A DNA stretch of 64,000 nt. It comes from Rufibacter hautae (GTDB taxonomy: Bacteria; Bacteroidota; Bacteroidia; Cytophagales; Hymenobacteraceae). Positions within the stretch are counted from its first letter, which is position 1; the number at the start of each line of letters is the position of its first letter. This document shows, piece after piece, positions 18,209-26,264 of the stretch. A program made the translations under genes and the position numbers. The stretch covers positions 1,296,589-1,360,588 of the forward strand of contig NZ_VKKY01000001.1 of the NCBI RefSeq assembly GCF_008271695.1, given 5' to 3'. The notes under the pieces were generated by a model. It had not been told where the DNA came from, did no database searches, and saw only the letters and a list, made by a program, of their open reading frames with translations.

Positions 18209-18456
18209 AAGGTGCGTACCCTGCCCCGTCTCTGCCGGAGTTGCTTACGGAATCTGGTGCCAGGCGGCGGTACAAACCTATGAAAAACATCTAGCTTTAC
18301 CCATCCAAGGTTTGGCAACCGCGGATTTGCTACTTGGCCTTTACTAGACACACTCACCGGAAATCATCCAGCCTAGCTGAGTCCCCTTGCTTGTCGTCTT
18401 GCTTATTGAACAACCATATGGCTGCGCATGCACTTCATAGGCTGGAAACTATATAC

Positions 18457-18487
18457 TATATTCGGCAGTGCAGTTCCGTTTATCCTA
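18457..18487 (+). promoter_or_regulatory. TATATTCGGCAGT element at left edge of cassette array
   Basis: TATATTCGGCAGT followed by a CAGTTCCGTTTATCCT-like tail; about 25 of 30 positions match the sequence at 30659-30690, which also precedes an AT-rich accessory gene. TATATTCG resembles the Bacteroidota -7 box TAnnTTTG, so a promoter is one reading; a recombination or boundary site is another. Confidence 0.4.
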
Positions 18488-18559
18488 CCAACGGTGGGCG
18501 TGTAAACGGAGGTTTGGCCCGCATATAGGGTAGATAAACGGAGGAGTTCCGTTTACACG
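18476..18559. repeat. nested inverted repeats at array start (possible first attC-like site)
   Basis: Four alternating copies of TAAACGGAG or its complement. CCGTTTATC..TACC (18476-18489) can pair with GGGTAGATAAACGG (18528-18541), and CGTGTAAACGGA (18499-18510) pairs perfectly with TCCGTTTACACG (18548-18559), giving interleaved or alternative stems. The TGTAAACG / CGTTTACAC pair is the same as in the sites further right. Confidence 0.55.
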
Positions 18560-18581
18560 GTAGTTGTGTGAAATATAGATT

Positions 18582-19385
18582 ATGAATAAAGGACTAAGAA
18601 TCAAAGATTGCCTAATCATTTTATTGGTTACCATACTGATTGCTCCAACAGCCTTGGTGATTTTCAAAACTCTCCCACTTAATGAAGGCTTGGCTGAATT
18701 TCTCGGCTATACGATAGGCATGGGTTTATCAGCGGCGTTTGCTATTAGAATCTACAAATAGAAAGCCAACGAATTTAAAGTTGCAATAGGCTCCACCTAT
18801 ATAGAATATGCTCCTTTGGTTGCCCTGTGGCCTATCTTGTTGGTTTTCGGGATTACTTCGCACTTTATGTATTTAATTCCAACACCTGATTTTCTCTCTG
18901 GGGCGTTTGAACCTTCAGAAAACAACATAACTTGGCTTTCCCTACTTACTGCTGCACTAATTGCGCCTGTTTTAAAGGAAATTATATTCAGAGGGGTAAT
19001 CCTGAAAGGGCTGCTTTGCCAGTACAACCCCGCCAAAGCGATAGTGGTTTCCAGCCTTATCTTTGGCTTTGTGCATTTGAATCCTTGGCAGTTCCTTGGA
19101 GCCTTTGGAATAGGAATTATTAGTGGCTGGATTTATTGGAGAACAAACAACTTATTACTGCCCATAGTCATGCATATTTCCAACAACCTATTTTTTTCTC
19201 TGTTTGGAAAGTATTTCGGCACCTCATATCTAATTGACACCCCGATGCAGCAAGTTTTCGGCAACCAACTCAATCAGTCAATTGCTGTTGGTCTTTCAAT
19301 TCTTCTGTTTGCAGTAATATGGTATATTTTATCAAGGAGAATGAGATACCAAGAACTAAGAAATACTTCACACAACATTGCGTAA
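18582..19385 (+). pseudogene. CPBP-family membrane protease, interrupted by in-frame TAG
   Basis: Reads as one 268-codon frame from ATG at 18582 to TAA at 19383-19385 with a single TAG at 18759-18761 (codon 60). Upstream part: an N-terminal membrane segment (LIILLVTILIAP) and LGYTIGMGLSAAFA. Downstream part: the CPBP (Abi/CaaX) motifs KEIIFRG, FGFVHLNPWQF and VMHISNN, which supply the glutamate, His and Asn/His active-site residues. The frame is kept across the stop, so this is a nonsense mutation rather than two genes; a TTG at 18816 could restart the C-terminal part. First motif has KE where EE is usual. Members act as prenyl-protein proteases or bacteriocin-immunity proteins. The stop codon lies inside the following attC-like site. 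Confidence 0.85.
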
Positions 19386-19440
19386 ACGGCATCCTCGGCC
19401 GACAGCCTCGCAGCCGCTTACACGAGCCCGTTAGCGGTAA
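19371..19440 (+). repeat. attC-like site 2
   Basis: CACAACATTGCGTAAACGG on the left, CCGCTTACACGAGCC then CGTTAGCGG on the right, core CGGCCGACAGCCTCGC. Ends 7 bp before the next start codon. Confidence 0.65.
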
Positions 19441-19447
19441 TATCAAG

Positions 19448-21097
19448 ATGAAAAATATAATTCTAGTTCTCCTGAGTATCATAATTAGTTTCAAAACTGT
19501 AAATGCTCAAAACAACTTATCTGATACAGAAAAACTAACAGCAACTGCAAAAATCTGGGGGTTTCTGAAGTATTACCACCCGAATGTTGCCAACGGAAAG
19601 TTAGACTGGGACAATCAGTTACTGGTAATCTTACCCTCCATAGAAAAGGCCAGCAGAAAAGAGGAGTTGTCTGGCATCTTTGTAGCATGGATCGAGTCTC
19701 TAGGCGGAATTAAGTTGTGCAGAAAATGTCAGACAATTCCTCAATCAGCACAGTTCGATAAAAATTTTGATTTGACTTGGTTTGAAAACAACAAGATATT
19801 CACCAAAGAGCTCACGGAAAAACTTAAGTTCATAGAACAAAACAGGTTTCAGGGGAAACCTTTTTATGTAACTACCGAGGGTCGAAGTTCCAGCCTTGTT
19901 ATCTCGAATGAAAAACCATATGACAACTTCGTCTGGACAAACAGGCCATTACGTCTCCTGTCTTTATTTAGGTACTGGAATATAATCGAGTATTTCTATC
20001 CCCACAAGTATCAACTAGACACGAAATGGGATGTGGTTCTCTCCCAGATGCTTCCTAAATTTTCCTCCCCAGCTTCTGAATTAGCGTACCACTTGACCAT
20101 GCTGGAGCTTGTGGTAAAGATTGATGACAGTCATGGCTACTTTACAACCGATGTACTAAATGAGCATTTCGGTTTAAAACAAATTCCAGCGGCTTTCAGA
20201 ATCATTGATGATCAGATTATAATAACGGGCATTTATGACAATGCACTGGCCAACTTAAATGACATAAAGGTAGGGGACGTCATAAGCAAAGTGGAAGGTG
20301 TTGAAGTAGCTGAGGTATTGAAGCAGAATCTAAATTATTGTAATGGATCAAACTATCAGTCCAAACTAAAACATGCTACTGTCAAAATCCTAAATGGCTC
20401 TTCGGACAGTGTCAACGTTGAAATTACGAGGGGTGGGAAAACCAAGGACCGAAAGCTAGCAAGGTACTCATTTGACCAATTTAAGTATGGTACTAATCAA
20501 AAATCGTGGAAGGTTCTTCAAGATAACATTGGTTATATTAAACTGGGAATCATTAATGAGAAAGAACTTGCTGATGCCCTTAATAGTCTGGTAAGCGCCA
20601 AAGCCATCATTATAGATCTGAGAGGTTACCCTAAAGAATTTTATGGTTACCATTTCAGGGACTTTCTGGGGGTGAGAAACGCAGAAACGAATAAAGTAGC
20701 AAAGCCTGATTTTAGGTTTCCTGGTAAGTTTATTTTATCCAATCATACTATAGTTTCTAAAGGGGACCCCAAGTTCACAGGTGAAGTTCTAGTTCTTGTT
20801 GACGAATACACGCAAAGCAGGGCCGAATATACCGCCATGTGGCTACAGAATGGATACCATGTAAAAACGGTAGGCAGCCAAACAGCAGGAGCAGGCGGAA
20901 CGATGGTTCCCCAGGAGTTTGTAGGAGGTTACAAGTCCTACTTTACGAGTAGTGCCATCTTCTATCCAAACATGGCCCCGATACAAAGAAAGGGTGTGAA
21001 AATCGATATTGAAATCAAACCAACCCTTCAAGGGACTGTTGATGGCAAAGATGAAATACTTGAACGGGCTATTGAATTGGCGACTAAAAATAAATAA
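19448..21097 (+). CDS. exported S41 family peptidase (cassette gene)
   Basis: 549 residues from ATG at 19448, which starts a clean signal peptide (MKNIILVLLSIIISFKTVNA); the frame is open further upstream only through the attC-like site. An N-terminal all-helical/beta domain (ATAKIWGFLKYYHPNV) is typical of the S41 subgroup with a tricorn-like start. A PDZ-like region follows (LNDIKVGDVISKVEG), then the S41 core with IIIDLRGYP, the nucleophile region VDEYTQSRAEY and TVGSQTAGAGG. No Ser-Lys FGKG motif, so the mechanism resembles the tricorn type. Predicted periplasmic. AT-rich compared with the core S41 gene at 1587; these two are not close paralogues. Confidence 0.88.
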   Translation: MKNIILVLLSIIISFKTVNAQNNLSDTEKLTATAKIWGFLKYYHPNVANGKLDWDNQLLVILPSIEKASRKEELSGIFVAWIESLGGIKLCRKCQTIPQSAQFDKNFDLTWFENNKIFTKELTEKLKFIEQNRFQGKPFYVTTEGRSSSLVISNEKPYDNFVWTNRPLRLLSLFRYWNIIEYFYPHKYQLDTKWDVVLSQMLPKFSSPASELAYHLTMLELVVKIDDSHGYFTTDVLNEHFGLKQIPAAFRIIDDQIIITGIYDNALANLNDIKVGDVISKVEGVEVAEVLKQNLNYCNGSNYQSKLKHATVKILNGSSDSVNVEITRGGKTKDRKLARYSFDQFKYGTNQKSWKVLQDNIGYIKLGIINEKELADALNSLVSAKAIIIDLRGYPKEFYGYHFRDFLGVRNAETNKVAKPDFRFPGKFILSNHTIVSKGDPKFTGEVLVLVDEYTQSRAEYTAMWLQNGYHVKTVGSQTAGAGGTMVPQEFVGGYKSYFTSSAIFYPNMAPIQRKGVKIDIEIKPTLQGTVDGKDEILERAIELATKNK

Positions 21098-21104
21098 ATA
21101 CTGT

Positions 21105-21171
21105 TGCCAACAACGTGTAAACGTCAGCAGCGGCCGACGGCCTCGCCGTCGTTTCCACAAGTACGTTAGCA
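21105..21171 (+). repeat. attC-like site 3
   Basis: The most regular one: TGCCAACAACGTGTAAACG left, CGTTTCCACAAGTACGTTAGCA right, core CGGCCGACGGCCTCGCCGTC. Begins 7 bp after the S41 stop. Confidence 0.75.
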
Positions 21172-21196
21172 CTAATTATAAATAGAAAAACTGCAT

Positions 21197-21580
21197 ATGA
21201 AAAAGAATCCAGTATTTGAAAAACTGGTGTCCTGTATAGTGAACAATAAAAGCCAAGAATTTTCAGTAATATTAGAGAAGGACCCAACCGACTTAAACTT
21301 TAAAGACGGAAAAGGATGGACACTCTTGCATTATGCCGCTCAATACTTAGCGGTTGAAATTGGTCAGACGCTTTTATCAAGAGGTGCCGACATAAATGCT
21401 AAAGACAACTTTGGGAATAACGTTTTATGGAGAGCAGCCTTCTCTTCAAACGGAAGAGGTGAATTCATTCAGTTGCTTTTGCATAACAGAGCCGACAGAT
21501 ACGAGAAAAACAATAGTGGAATAAGCCCTGAAGAGTTAGCCAATACCATAAGCAACTATAATGTCAGGCAATTTTTTTAA
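21197..21580 (+). CDS. ankyrin-repeat protein (cassette gene)
   Basis: 127 residues, no signal peptide, so cytoplasmic. Three to four ankyrin repeats: GKGWTLLHYAAQYLAVEIGQ at about 35-54, SRGADINAKDNFGNNVLWRA at about 63-82, then a repeat with LLLHNRADRYEKNNSGISPEEL. Ankyrin stacks bind other proteins; no effector domain is attached. Such short ankyrin proteins often serve as immunity or adaptor proteins, but nothing here shows it. Flanked by attC-like sites 3 and 4, stop 9 bp before the latter. Confidence 0.85.
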   Translation: MKKNPVFEKLVSCIVNNKSQEFSVILEKDPTDLNFKDGKGWTLLHYAAQYLAVEIGQTLLSRGADINAKDNFGNNVLWRAAFSSNGRGEFIQLLLHNRADRYEKNNSGISPEELANTISNYNVRQFF

Positions 21581-21589
21581 AATAACAGG

Positions 21590-21653
21590 TGCTAACATTT
21601 TGTAAACGCCAGCTGTCGACGGCTCGCCGTCACTTACACCAACCGTTACCTGC
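21590..21653 (+). repeat. attC-like site 4
   Basis: TGCTAACATTTTGTAAACG left, CACTTACACCAACCGTTACC right, core GTCGACGGCTCGCCGTC. Confidence 0.7.
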
Positions 21654-21714
21654 AAGGCTTAAACCATAGCATCCCCGCTAATGACAAAACTATTTATTCA
21701 GCAAAATATAGAAT

Positions 21715-22113
21715 ATGGCGTCACTTCAACATACTTCAGTAAGACAACGAGAGATAACTGAAGTTTTTTTGAACGAATTGGACAAAAACCTATTCGAACT
21801 TATCAATGGTACAACCGAAAAAATGGTTGAAATCAATGAAATCGCAGATGCGTTGCATATTCACCCGCGTCATTTAACAAACACAGTTAAATTAGTTACT
21901 GGTAAGAGCCCCTGTGATTTATTTGAAGGCAAAATATTGGTTGCAGCCAAGCAAATGATTGTGGATGATAAAATGAACATCTCCTCTATTGCAAATTTAC
22001 TTACCTACGACCCCTCAAACTTTACTAAATTTTTCAAGCGGTTTACAGGAAAAACGCCCAAACAGTTTCGGGAGGAAACTCTAAACCAAAAAACTGAACA
22101 CCTCACCATTTAA
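21715..22113 (+). CDS. AraC-type DNA-binding regulator, no sensor domain (cassette gene)
   Basis: 132 residues. The C-terminal two-thirds is an AraC HTH pair: MVEINEIADALHIHPRHLTN (first HTH), then NISSIANLLTYDPSNFTKFF and the signature FKRFTGKTPKQFRE. The N-terminal 30 residues are helical and too short for a ligand-binding cupin domain, so this is a stand-alone DNA-binding protein. It sits 65 bp before an aldo/keto reductase on the same strand with no site between them, so the two form the only two-gene cassette of the array; the regulator may control the reductase. Confidence 0.87.
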   Translation: MASLQHTSVRQREITEVFLNELDKNLFELINGTTEKMVEINEIADALHIHPRHLTNTVKLVTGKSPCDLFEGKILVAAKQMIVDDKMNISSIANLLTYDPSNFTKFFKRFTGKTPKQFREETLNQKTEHLTI

Positions 22114-22178
22114 TCTGAACACTTCACCATTTTCCTACCTGTACCCAGTTATAATTTTGCAGGATACATAACGAAAAT

Positions 22179-23054
22179 ATGAAGATGCAAGAAATTATTA
22201 TCGGAAAGGGGACTGAGAACCCATTGGTAGCTAGAAAACCAGGTTACGGAACAATGCGTTTGACGGGACAAGATTTTTTTGGTGAACCAGCCGACCGAAA
22301 CGAAGCAGTAAAATTATTAAGAAGAGCCGCTGAGCTAGGAGTTAATTTTTTTGACACTGCCGATTTTTATGGTCCTGGCGTCACCAACAAATTATTGGCA
22401 GATGCTTTTTACCCGTATTCACCAGACCTTATTATTGCAACAAAAGTTGGCAGTATCCGCGGAAAAGATAAAAGTTGGCAACCTTATAGCAAACCCGAGG
22501 AATTAAGGAGAAGTATTGACAATAACCTTAAAGAACTGAGATTAGAACAACTTCCACTTGTTCACCTGGGGAAATCAGCAGGCAGTCCCGAGACGTATGA
22601 TGAGGCACTGGGCGCAGTACTTGAACTCCAAAAAGAAGGGAAAATCCTGCATTTAGGATTGACGAATATTACAGTAGAGCAATTTAGATTTGCCACAAGC
22701 AAAGCCGAAATTGCAACGGTTGAGAATTTATACAGCTATGCCCAGAGAACCACTGACCCCAACAGTCCTTTTGGTTTTCAGGGAGGTGAAGTATTGGAAC
22801 TTTGCGAACAAAAGGGAATTCCGTTTATTCCATTTTTCTCGTTGCAAACTTCACTTCCTGTAGAACAGCAAAAACTGAAGCAGGTTGCAGATGCTCATGC
22901 TATTACTGTTGCTCAGCTGAATATCGCTTGGCTCTTGCACAAATCAGAATGGATTTTACCAATTCCCGGGACAACCTCTATCAAACACCTGGAAGAGAAT
23001 ATTGCCGCAACTTTGATTACGCTTTCCCTAGGAGAAATGGATTTTCTTGGGTAA
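22179..23054 (+). CDS. aldo/keto reductase, YdbC/pyridoxal reductase-like (cassette gene)
   Basis: 291 residues, cytoplasmic NADPH-dependent TIM-barrel oxidoreductase. Visible: catalytic D59 and Y64 in FFDTADFYGPGVTN, K89 in ATKVGS, and the cofactor-binding IPGTTSIKHLEEN near 265-280. The usual active-site His (LHR) is replaced: the strand reads LVHLGKS. E. coli YdbC also lacks it (VNLRV), and the PFFSLQ stretch and overall spacing agree with that subgroup (pyridoxal reductase), so that is the best guess. The protein stops a few residues short of the usual C-terminus (LSLGEMDFLG), right where the next boundary region begins. Downstream partner of the AraC-type gene. Confidence 0.88.
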   Translation: MKMQEIIIGKGTENPLVARKPGYGTMRLTGQDFFGEPADRNEAVKLLRRAAELGVNFFDTADFYGPGVTNKLLADAFYPYSPDLIIATKVGSIRGKDKSWQPYSKPEELRRSIDNNLKELRLEQLPLVHLGKSAGSPETYDEALGAVLELQKEGKILHLGLTNITVEQFRFATSKAEIATVENLYSYAQRTTDPNSPFGFQGGEVLELCEQKGIPFIPFFSLQTSLPVEQQKLKQVADAHAITVAQLNIAWLLHKSEWILPIPGTTSIKHLEENIAATLITLSLGEMDFLG

Positions 23055-23076
23055 GTTCTTAGCACATTACCAAAGC

Positions 23077-23216
23077 CCTGCAGGTAACATGGATTTGGCG
23101 TTATAGGGAGGTTGAAGAATAAAGGCTCAAGTATCGTACTTGAATTTATCTTTAAAAATGAATGGGCTGAAGTTCCCTGATTTACCCTACAACTCCAAGC
23201 TCTAAACCGTTAGCAG
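23077..23216 (+). repeat. degenerate attC-like site 5
   Basis: Only the right end is convincing (AAACCGTTAGCAGG, 16 bp before the next ATG). A possible left end is CCTGCAGGTAACA at 23077. The central GGCCGACGG core is missing and the spacing is about twice that of the other sites. Confidence 0.35.
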
Positions 23217-23231
23217 GCATAAAATAATAGA

Positions 23232-23774
23232 ATGAAAAAGTCACTTCATTTTGCTGCCTTGATTCTAATAGTTTTTTCCTGTAACAGCAGGATAGACACA
23301 GTTCAGGAACCACAACTGCCATCATTTACTGTAAACGGAAAAGAGTACCTTAATATTACCAAATCCAGATATTACCCAGCCTTTGAAAAAAGGCCGCTCA
23401 AAGAATTTGAGAAAGCCGATGGTAGAATCATTTTAGGTTCATCCGACGGGTTTATATTAGTTACTGCCAAAATCTGGATTGTAGACTCCATGTTTAAGAA
23501 TTTGGCAGAAAAAGAAAATTTGAAATACTCCAAAACTTTTTTCCTTGACACTACAAACAAAGTATCTCCCTTTGACTTTACCAATGGCTTTGAAGTAAAG
23601 TCTATTTCGGGTGACACAGCTTATTTTCATTTAACAACTAAAAAACTTCAATTCACTGAAAAAGAAATTAAAGAGAGGTGGAGAATGAAAATTAATTGCC
23701 ATTTTGAAGATAAAAATGGTCTTTCAGTTGACACTTTCTTCGTCAGTAGATTCAATGCTGATTGGATGAAATAG
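23232..23774 (+). CDS. lipoprotein of unknown function (cassette gene)
   Basis: 180 residues with lipobox LIVFSC (Cys at about 17). The mature part is Lys/Phe/Thr-rich and probably beta-rich; I recognise no domain. It is AT-rich and flanked by the degenerate site 5 and site 6, with its stop 10 bp before site 6. Confidence 0.72.
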   Translation: MKKSLHFAALILIVFSCNSRIDTVQEPQLPSFTVNGKEYLNITKSRYYPAFEKRPLKEFEKADGRIILGSSDGFILVTAKIWIVDSMFKNLAEKENLKYSKTFFLDTTNKVSPFDFTNGFEVKSISGDTAYFHLTTKKLQFTEKEIKERWRMKINCHFEDKNGLSVDTFFVSRFNADWMK

Positions 23775-23784
23775 AAATAATGAT

Positions 23785-23853
23785 CGCCAACATGGTGGAA
23801 AAGGTAGCCTTGGCCGACGGCCTTGCTCGTTGTTTATACTAACCATGTGGGGC
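23785..23853 (+). repeat. attC-like site 6
   Basis: GCCAACATGGTGGAAAAGG left, GTTTATACTAACCATGTGGGGC right, core TTGGCCGACGGCCTTGCTCG. Right-hand core box is changed (GTGGGGC). Confidence 0.6.
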
Positions 23854-23863
23854 CTAGATAGAA

Positions 23864-24793
23864 ATGAAAAATTTAATTCTTTTGGTACTAATACTTTCTC
23901 CCTGGGCTGTGAGCCTTGGGCAGGTGAGTGGCTTTGAGTTCAGTCCCCAAGAGTTAAAAGGGCTACAGCTAATTACTTCTAACCACACTAATTACTCCTC
24001 TCCCTCTGATAGCACCAACAGCAGGACAGTCTATGAAATTACCCCTTCAGGTAAAGTCACTAGGAGCGACACTTATGAGAATGGGGTAAAGGTACATTGG
24101 GAAAAGAACAGGTACGGCAAAGAGGGGCGGCTTGAATCCACAGAATCACACGGGCGAATTTATTCATATGATGAAAAGGTACAGGACCATGTCCCAGCTT
24201 TGCTTGACGACTTTTATCATCTCACCACCTATGAATATAAGCAAGACCGACTTTACAGAGTAAGAAGCAGCAATTTTGCCTGGGGCTCAGGCACCTTGGA
24301 CACGGAGAAAACATATGAGTATGATAAAATCGGCCGCAAAATAAAAGAGACCATCACATACCTACACGTTGGGCTGGAAGCATCATTCGCCAGGAATACG
24401 GCTACCTTGGACTCTATCTACTATAAGGGAGCGGCAGATAGGATAGTAACTAAATTCCGCCACAGCAGAGATTCGATAATTGAGACCCGATTTGATAAGG
24501 AAGGGAATGTGGAAGGATATACCCACAGCAAAATAAATAGTAGAGGGCAGGTTGAAGAATGGGAAATGACAGACAAAAACGGGTCCAAGGTAATGAGGGG
24601 TGTGAATTTTTATAATAAGGCAGGTAAGATAATAAGAAGTAAGAGCACTACTATAGATATTTCAAAATCAAAGGGAGACACAATGGCAGGTGACGAGTTT
24701 GTATACAAGTATAACTCCGCTGGTAAGCTAACAAGCAAAACTGTCTTTTCTGAAAACAGAAGGATCTCAATAGAAACCATTACCTACAAATAA
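23864..24793 (+). CDS. exported YD-repeat-like protein (cassette gene)
   Basis: 309 residues, signal peptide (LILLVLILSPWAVSLG/Q). The mature part is a run of short beta-hairpin repeats with a YxYDxxGRxxxE-like pattern, for example YEYDKIGRKIKETI and YKYNSAGKLTSKTV, similar in style to the RHS/YD repeats of cell-surface proteins. No toxin or core domain follows. A similar protein, 257 residues, lies at 30750-31523. Predicted surface or periplasmic; function unknown. Confidence 0.75.
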   Translation: MKNLILLVLILSPWAVSLGQVSGFEFSPQELKGLQLITSNHTNYSSPSDSTNSRTVYEITPSGKVTRSDTYENGVKVHWEKNRYGKEGRLESTESHGRIYSYDEKVQDHVPALLDDFYHLTTYEYKQDRLYRVRSSNFAWGSGTLDTEKTYEYDKIGRKIKETITYLHVGLEASFARNTATLDSIYYKGAADRIVTKFRHSRDSIIETRFDKEGNVEGYTHSKINSRGQVEEWEMTDKNGSKVMRGVNFYNKAGKIIRSKSTTIDISKSKGDTMAGDEFVYKYNSAGKLTSKTVFSENRRISIETITYK

Positions 24794-24800
24794 CTACATC

Positions 24801-24871
24801 TCACAACATTGTGCATAAGCCATGCTATTACCGATGGCCTCGCACGCCTAATGCACGAGGCCGTTTGCAGG
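24801..24871 (+). repeat. attC-like site 7
   Basis: TCACAACATTGTGCATAAGCC left, CCTAATGCACGAGGCCGTTTGCA right, core ACCGATGGCCTCGCACG. The GTGCAT/ATGCAC arms pair although their sequence differs from TGTAAACG in the other sites. Confidence 0.65.
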
Positions 24872-24885
24872 CAACTAACATAAAA

Positions 24886-25305
24886 ATGGAAATTTTAGAA
24901 AGGCTAAAATCTTTAAACAAACCAGTTCCTAAATCGCCCGCACTACCAGTAGAAGAGGACGTGAAAAATGCAGAAGAAAAGTTTGGAGTAAAGTTTCCGC
25001 CTTCTTACGTGGAATACCAACTTGAATATTCAGACATCTTCTTCGGGACTTTTGAGCCTTACCGACTTATTGAGGACGGCAGCTACTTGGATTTAATAAA
25101 AGCCGTTAGCGAAGCAAGAGAATACGGGCTACCAGAAAACCTACTGCCTTTTTTGGAAGACAATGGAGATTACTATCGTTTCGACTTAAATTCAGAAGCA
25201 CCAGAATATATTGTCAGATATTGGACGCACAATGGTACAACCGACGAGAAATGGGAAAACTTTCTGGATTGGGTTGAGAGATGTTGGATTGAAGAGCAAG
25301 TGTAA
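24886..25305 (+). CDS. SMI1/KNR4 (SUKH) family protein (cassette gene)
   Basis: 139 residues, no signal peptide. ATG at 24886 is taken because the longer frame runs back through attC-like site 7. The fold-defining stretch is present: PVEEDVKNAEEKFGVKFPPSYVEYQ, quoted in part as EEKFGVKFPPSY (residues about 31-42), then a conserved aromatic/acidic tail (FDLNSEAPEYIVRYW). SUKH proteins commonly act as immunity proteins against nuclease or other polymorphic toxins, but many have no known partner. No toxin is visible beside it, as expected if it arrived alone in a cassette. Confidence 0.85.
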   Translation: MEILERLKSLNKPVPKSPALPVEEDVKNAEEKFGVKFPPSYVEYQLEYSDIFFGTFEPYRLIEDGSYLDLIKAVSEAREYGLPENLLPFLEDNGDYYRFDLNSEAPEYIVRYWTHNGTTDEKWENFLDWVERCWIEEQV

Positions 25306-25319
25306 AAAAGAAAAAAGGC

Positions 25320-25389
25320 TGCCAACAACACCTAACCGGCAGCCTTCGGCCGACGGCTTCGCTCGTCGTTTAGCTTAGTACGCTTATCA
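25320..25389 (+). repeat. attC-like site 8
   Basis: TGCCAACAACACCTAACCGG left, GTCGTTTAGCTTAGTACGC right, core TCGGCCGACGGCTTCGCTCG. Right core box is degenerate. Confidence 0.6.
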
Positions 25390-25419
25390 GTAATCTCATA
25401 AATCAAACGCGGACTTCAT

Positions 25420-25971
25420 ATGACAAAATCTGTTCCGGTAGTACTTATGATTTTGATCTCATCTTGCGTTTCTTACCACGTAACAGATGAGGGTGGTTAC
25501 AGAGTGGACAACCCGAAGGTTTTCAAATACAATAGACCAAAGTACAATGGGCTGGATAAGGGGGCAATTGACACTACAGCCATTTACTTCCTTGACAGCA
25601 CAAATAGAAAGCATCCGGAAGGCTGGAAAAAACGTGATCAATTTTGCAGGTTTTTCTCAGGAGGGCAGGTGGTTTTCATTTCAAGTGAAGGAATGCCTGA
25701 TGCCAAACTGATTAATAATGCAGAAAAGGGAACGCCTGGGTATTACTTTATAGAGGGCGACAGAATCAGAATTGATCTGTTCCAAGATCTAAATGGCGGA
25801 CAGACCGGAAAATACTTTGGCAAAGTTCAAGGCAACGGAGACATCATGTTCTACGAACAAAGACCGGAGACGTATTACGGTTCGTTTAGAGGACTTGAAA
25901 GAGACGGACAAAAATCATTTTGGAAAAGAATTAGAGTAGACCATATTACTCCCTACAAACCAAATTGGTGA
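25420..25971 (+). CDS. lipoprotein of unknown function (last cassette gene)
   Basis: 183 residues, lipobox LISSC (Cys at about 16). The mature part contains a DRIRIDLFQD stretch and several beta segments (GYYFIEGDRIRI, GDIMFYEQRPET) and resembles small Bacteroidota lipoproteins of unknown role. Not recognised further. No clear attC-like site follows: 25972-26264 is gene-free, with a possible gene fragment on the minus strand and a dispersed palindrome at 26160. Confidence 0.72.
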   Translation: MTKSVPVVLMILISSCVSYHVTDEGGYRVDNPKVFKYNRPKYNGLDKGAIDTTAIYFLDSTNRKHPEGWKKRDQFCRFFSGGQVVFISSEGMPDAKLINNAEKGTPGYYFIEGDRIRIDLFQDLNGGQTGKYFGKVQGNGDIMFYEQRPETYYGSFRGLERDGQKSFWKRIRVDHITPYKPNW

Positions 25972-26016
25972 TCTGTAATTAAGGCCATAATAGTCTAAAA
26001 CAAACGCCATCACGCC

Positions 26017-26115
26017 TTAAAGTTTGGTCCATTTATAGTCCAAATAGTTTACAGCATCACTAAATTCAACAAAAGAAATAGCAGAGACCTCACGCACTGG
26101 AAGCACCACTACCAG
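26017..26115 (-). pseudogene. possible 3' fragment of a lost gene
   Basis: Minus-strand frame open for 32 codons ending in VEFSDAVNYLDYKWTKL and a stop. The composition looks protein-like but the frame has no start and is closed upstream by a stop. Family not identified; it may be chance. Confidence 0.25.
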
Positions 26116-26159
26116 CTACAATCTTGCCGCAGCCCACAAAAAACCGTTACCTTCAATAA

Positions 26160-26181
26160 TTAGAAAAACAGCCCTAAAACC
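26160..26181 (+). repeat. dispersed palindrome copy (right arm)
   Basis: TTAGAAAAACAGCCCTAAAACC, about 85 bp before the GH172-type gene; left arm not seen. Confidence 0.6.
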
Positions 26182-26264
26182 CGCGCCATAGGTATTCGGC
26201 CACACACCGCCGAAGGAAGTCTTGTTCAGGAAAGCATACATCAATAACCATTTACCTAACCCGT

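Noticed and set aside
18180-18340. Possible riboswitch upstream of the TonB receptor (minus strand)
   Set aside because: GC-rich with some pairing, but the conserved boxes of cobalamin, TPP, SAM or FMN riboswitches were not found.
19319-19447. N-terminal extension of the S41 cassette gene
   Set aside because: It translates attC-like site 2 and would hide a good signal peptide starting at 19448.
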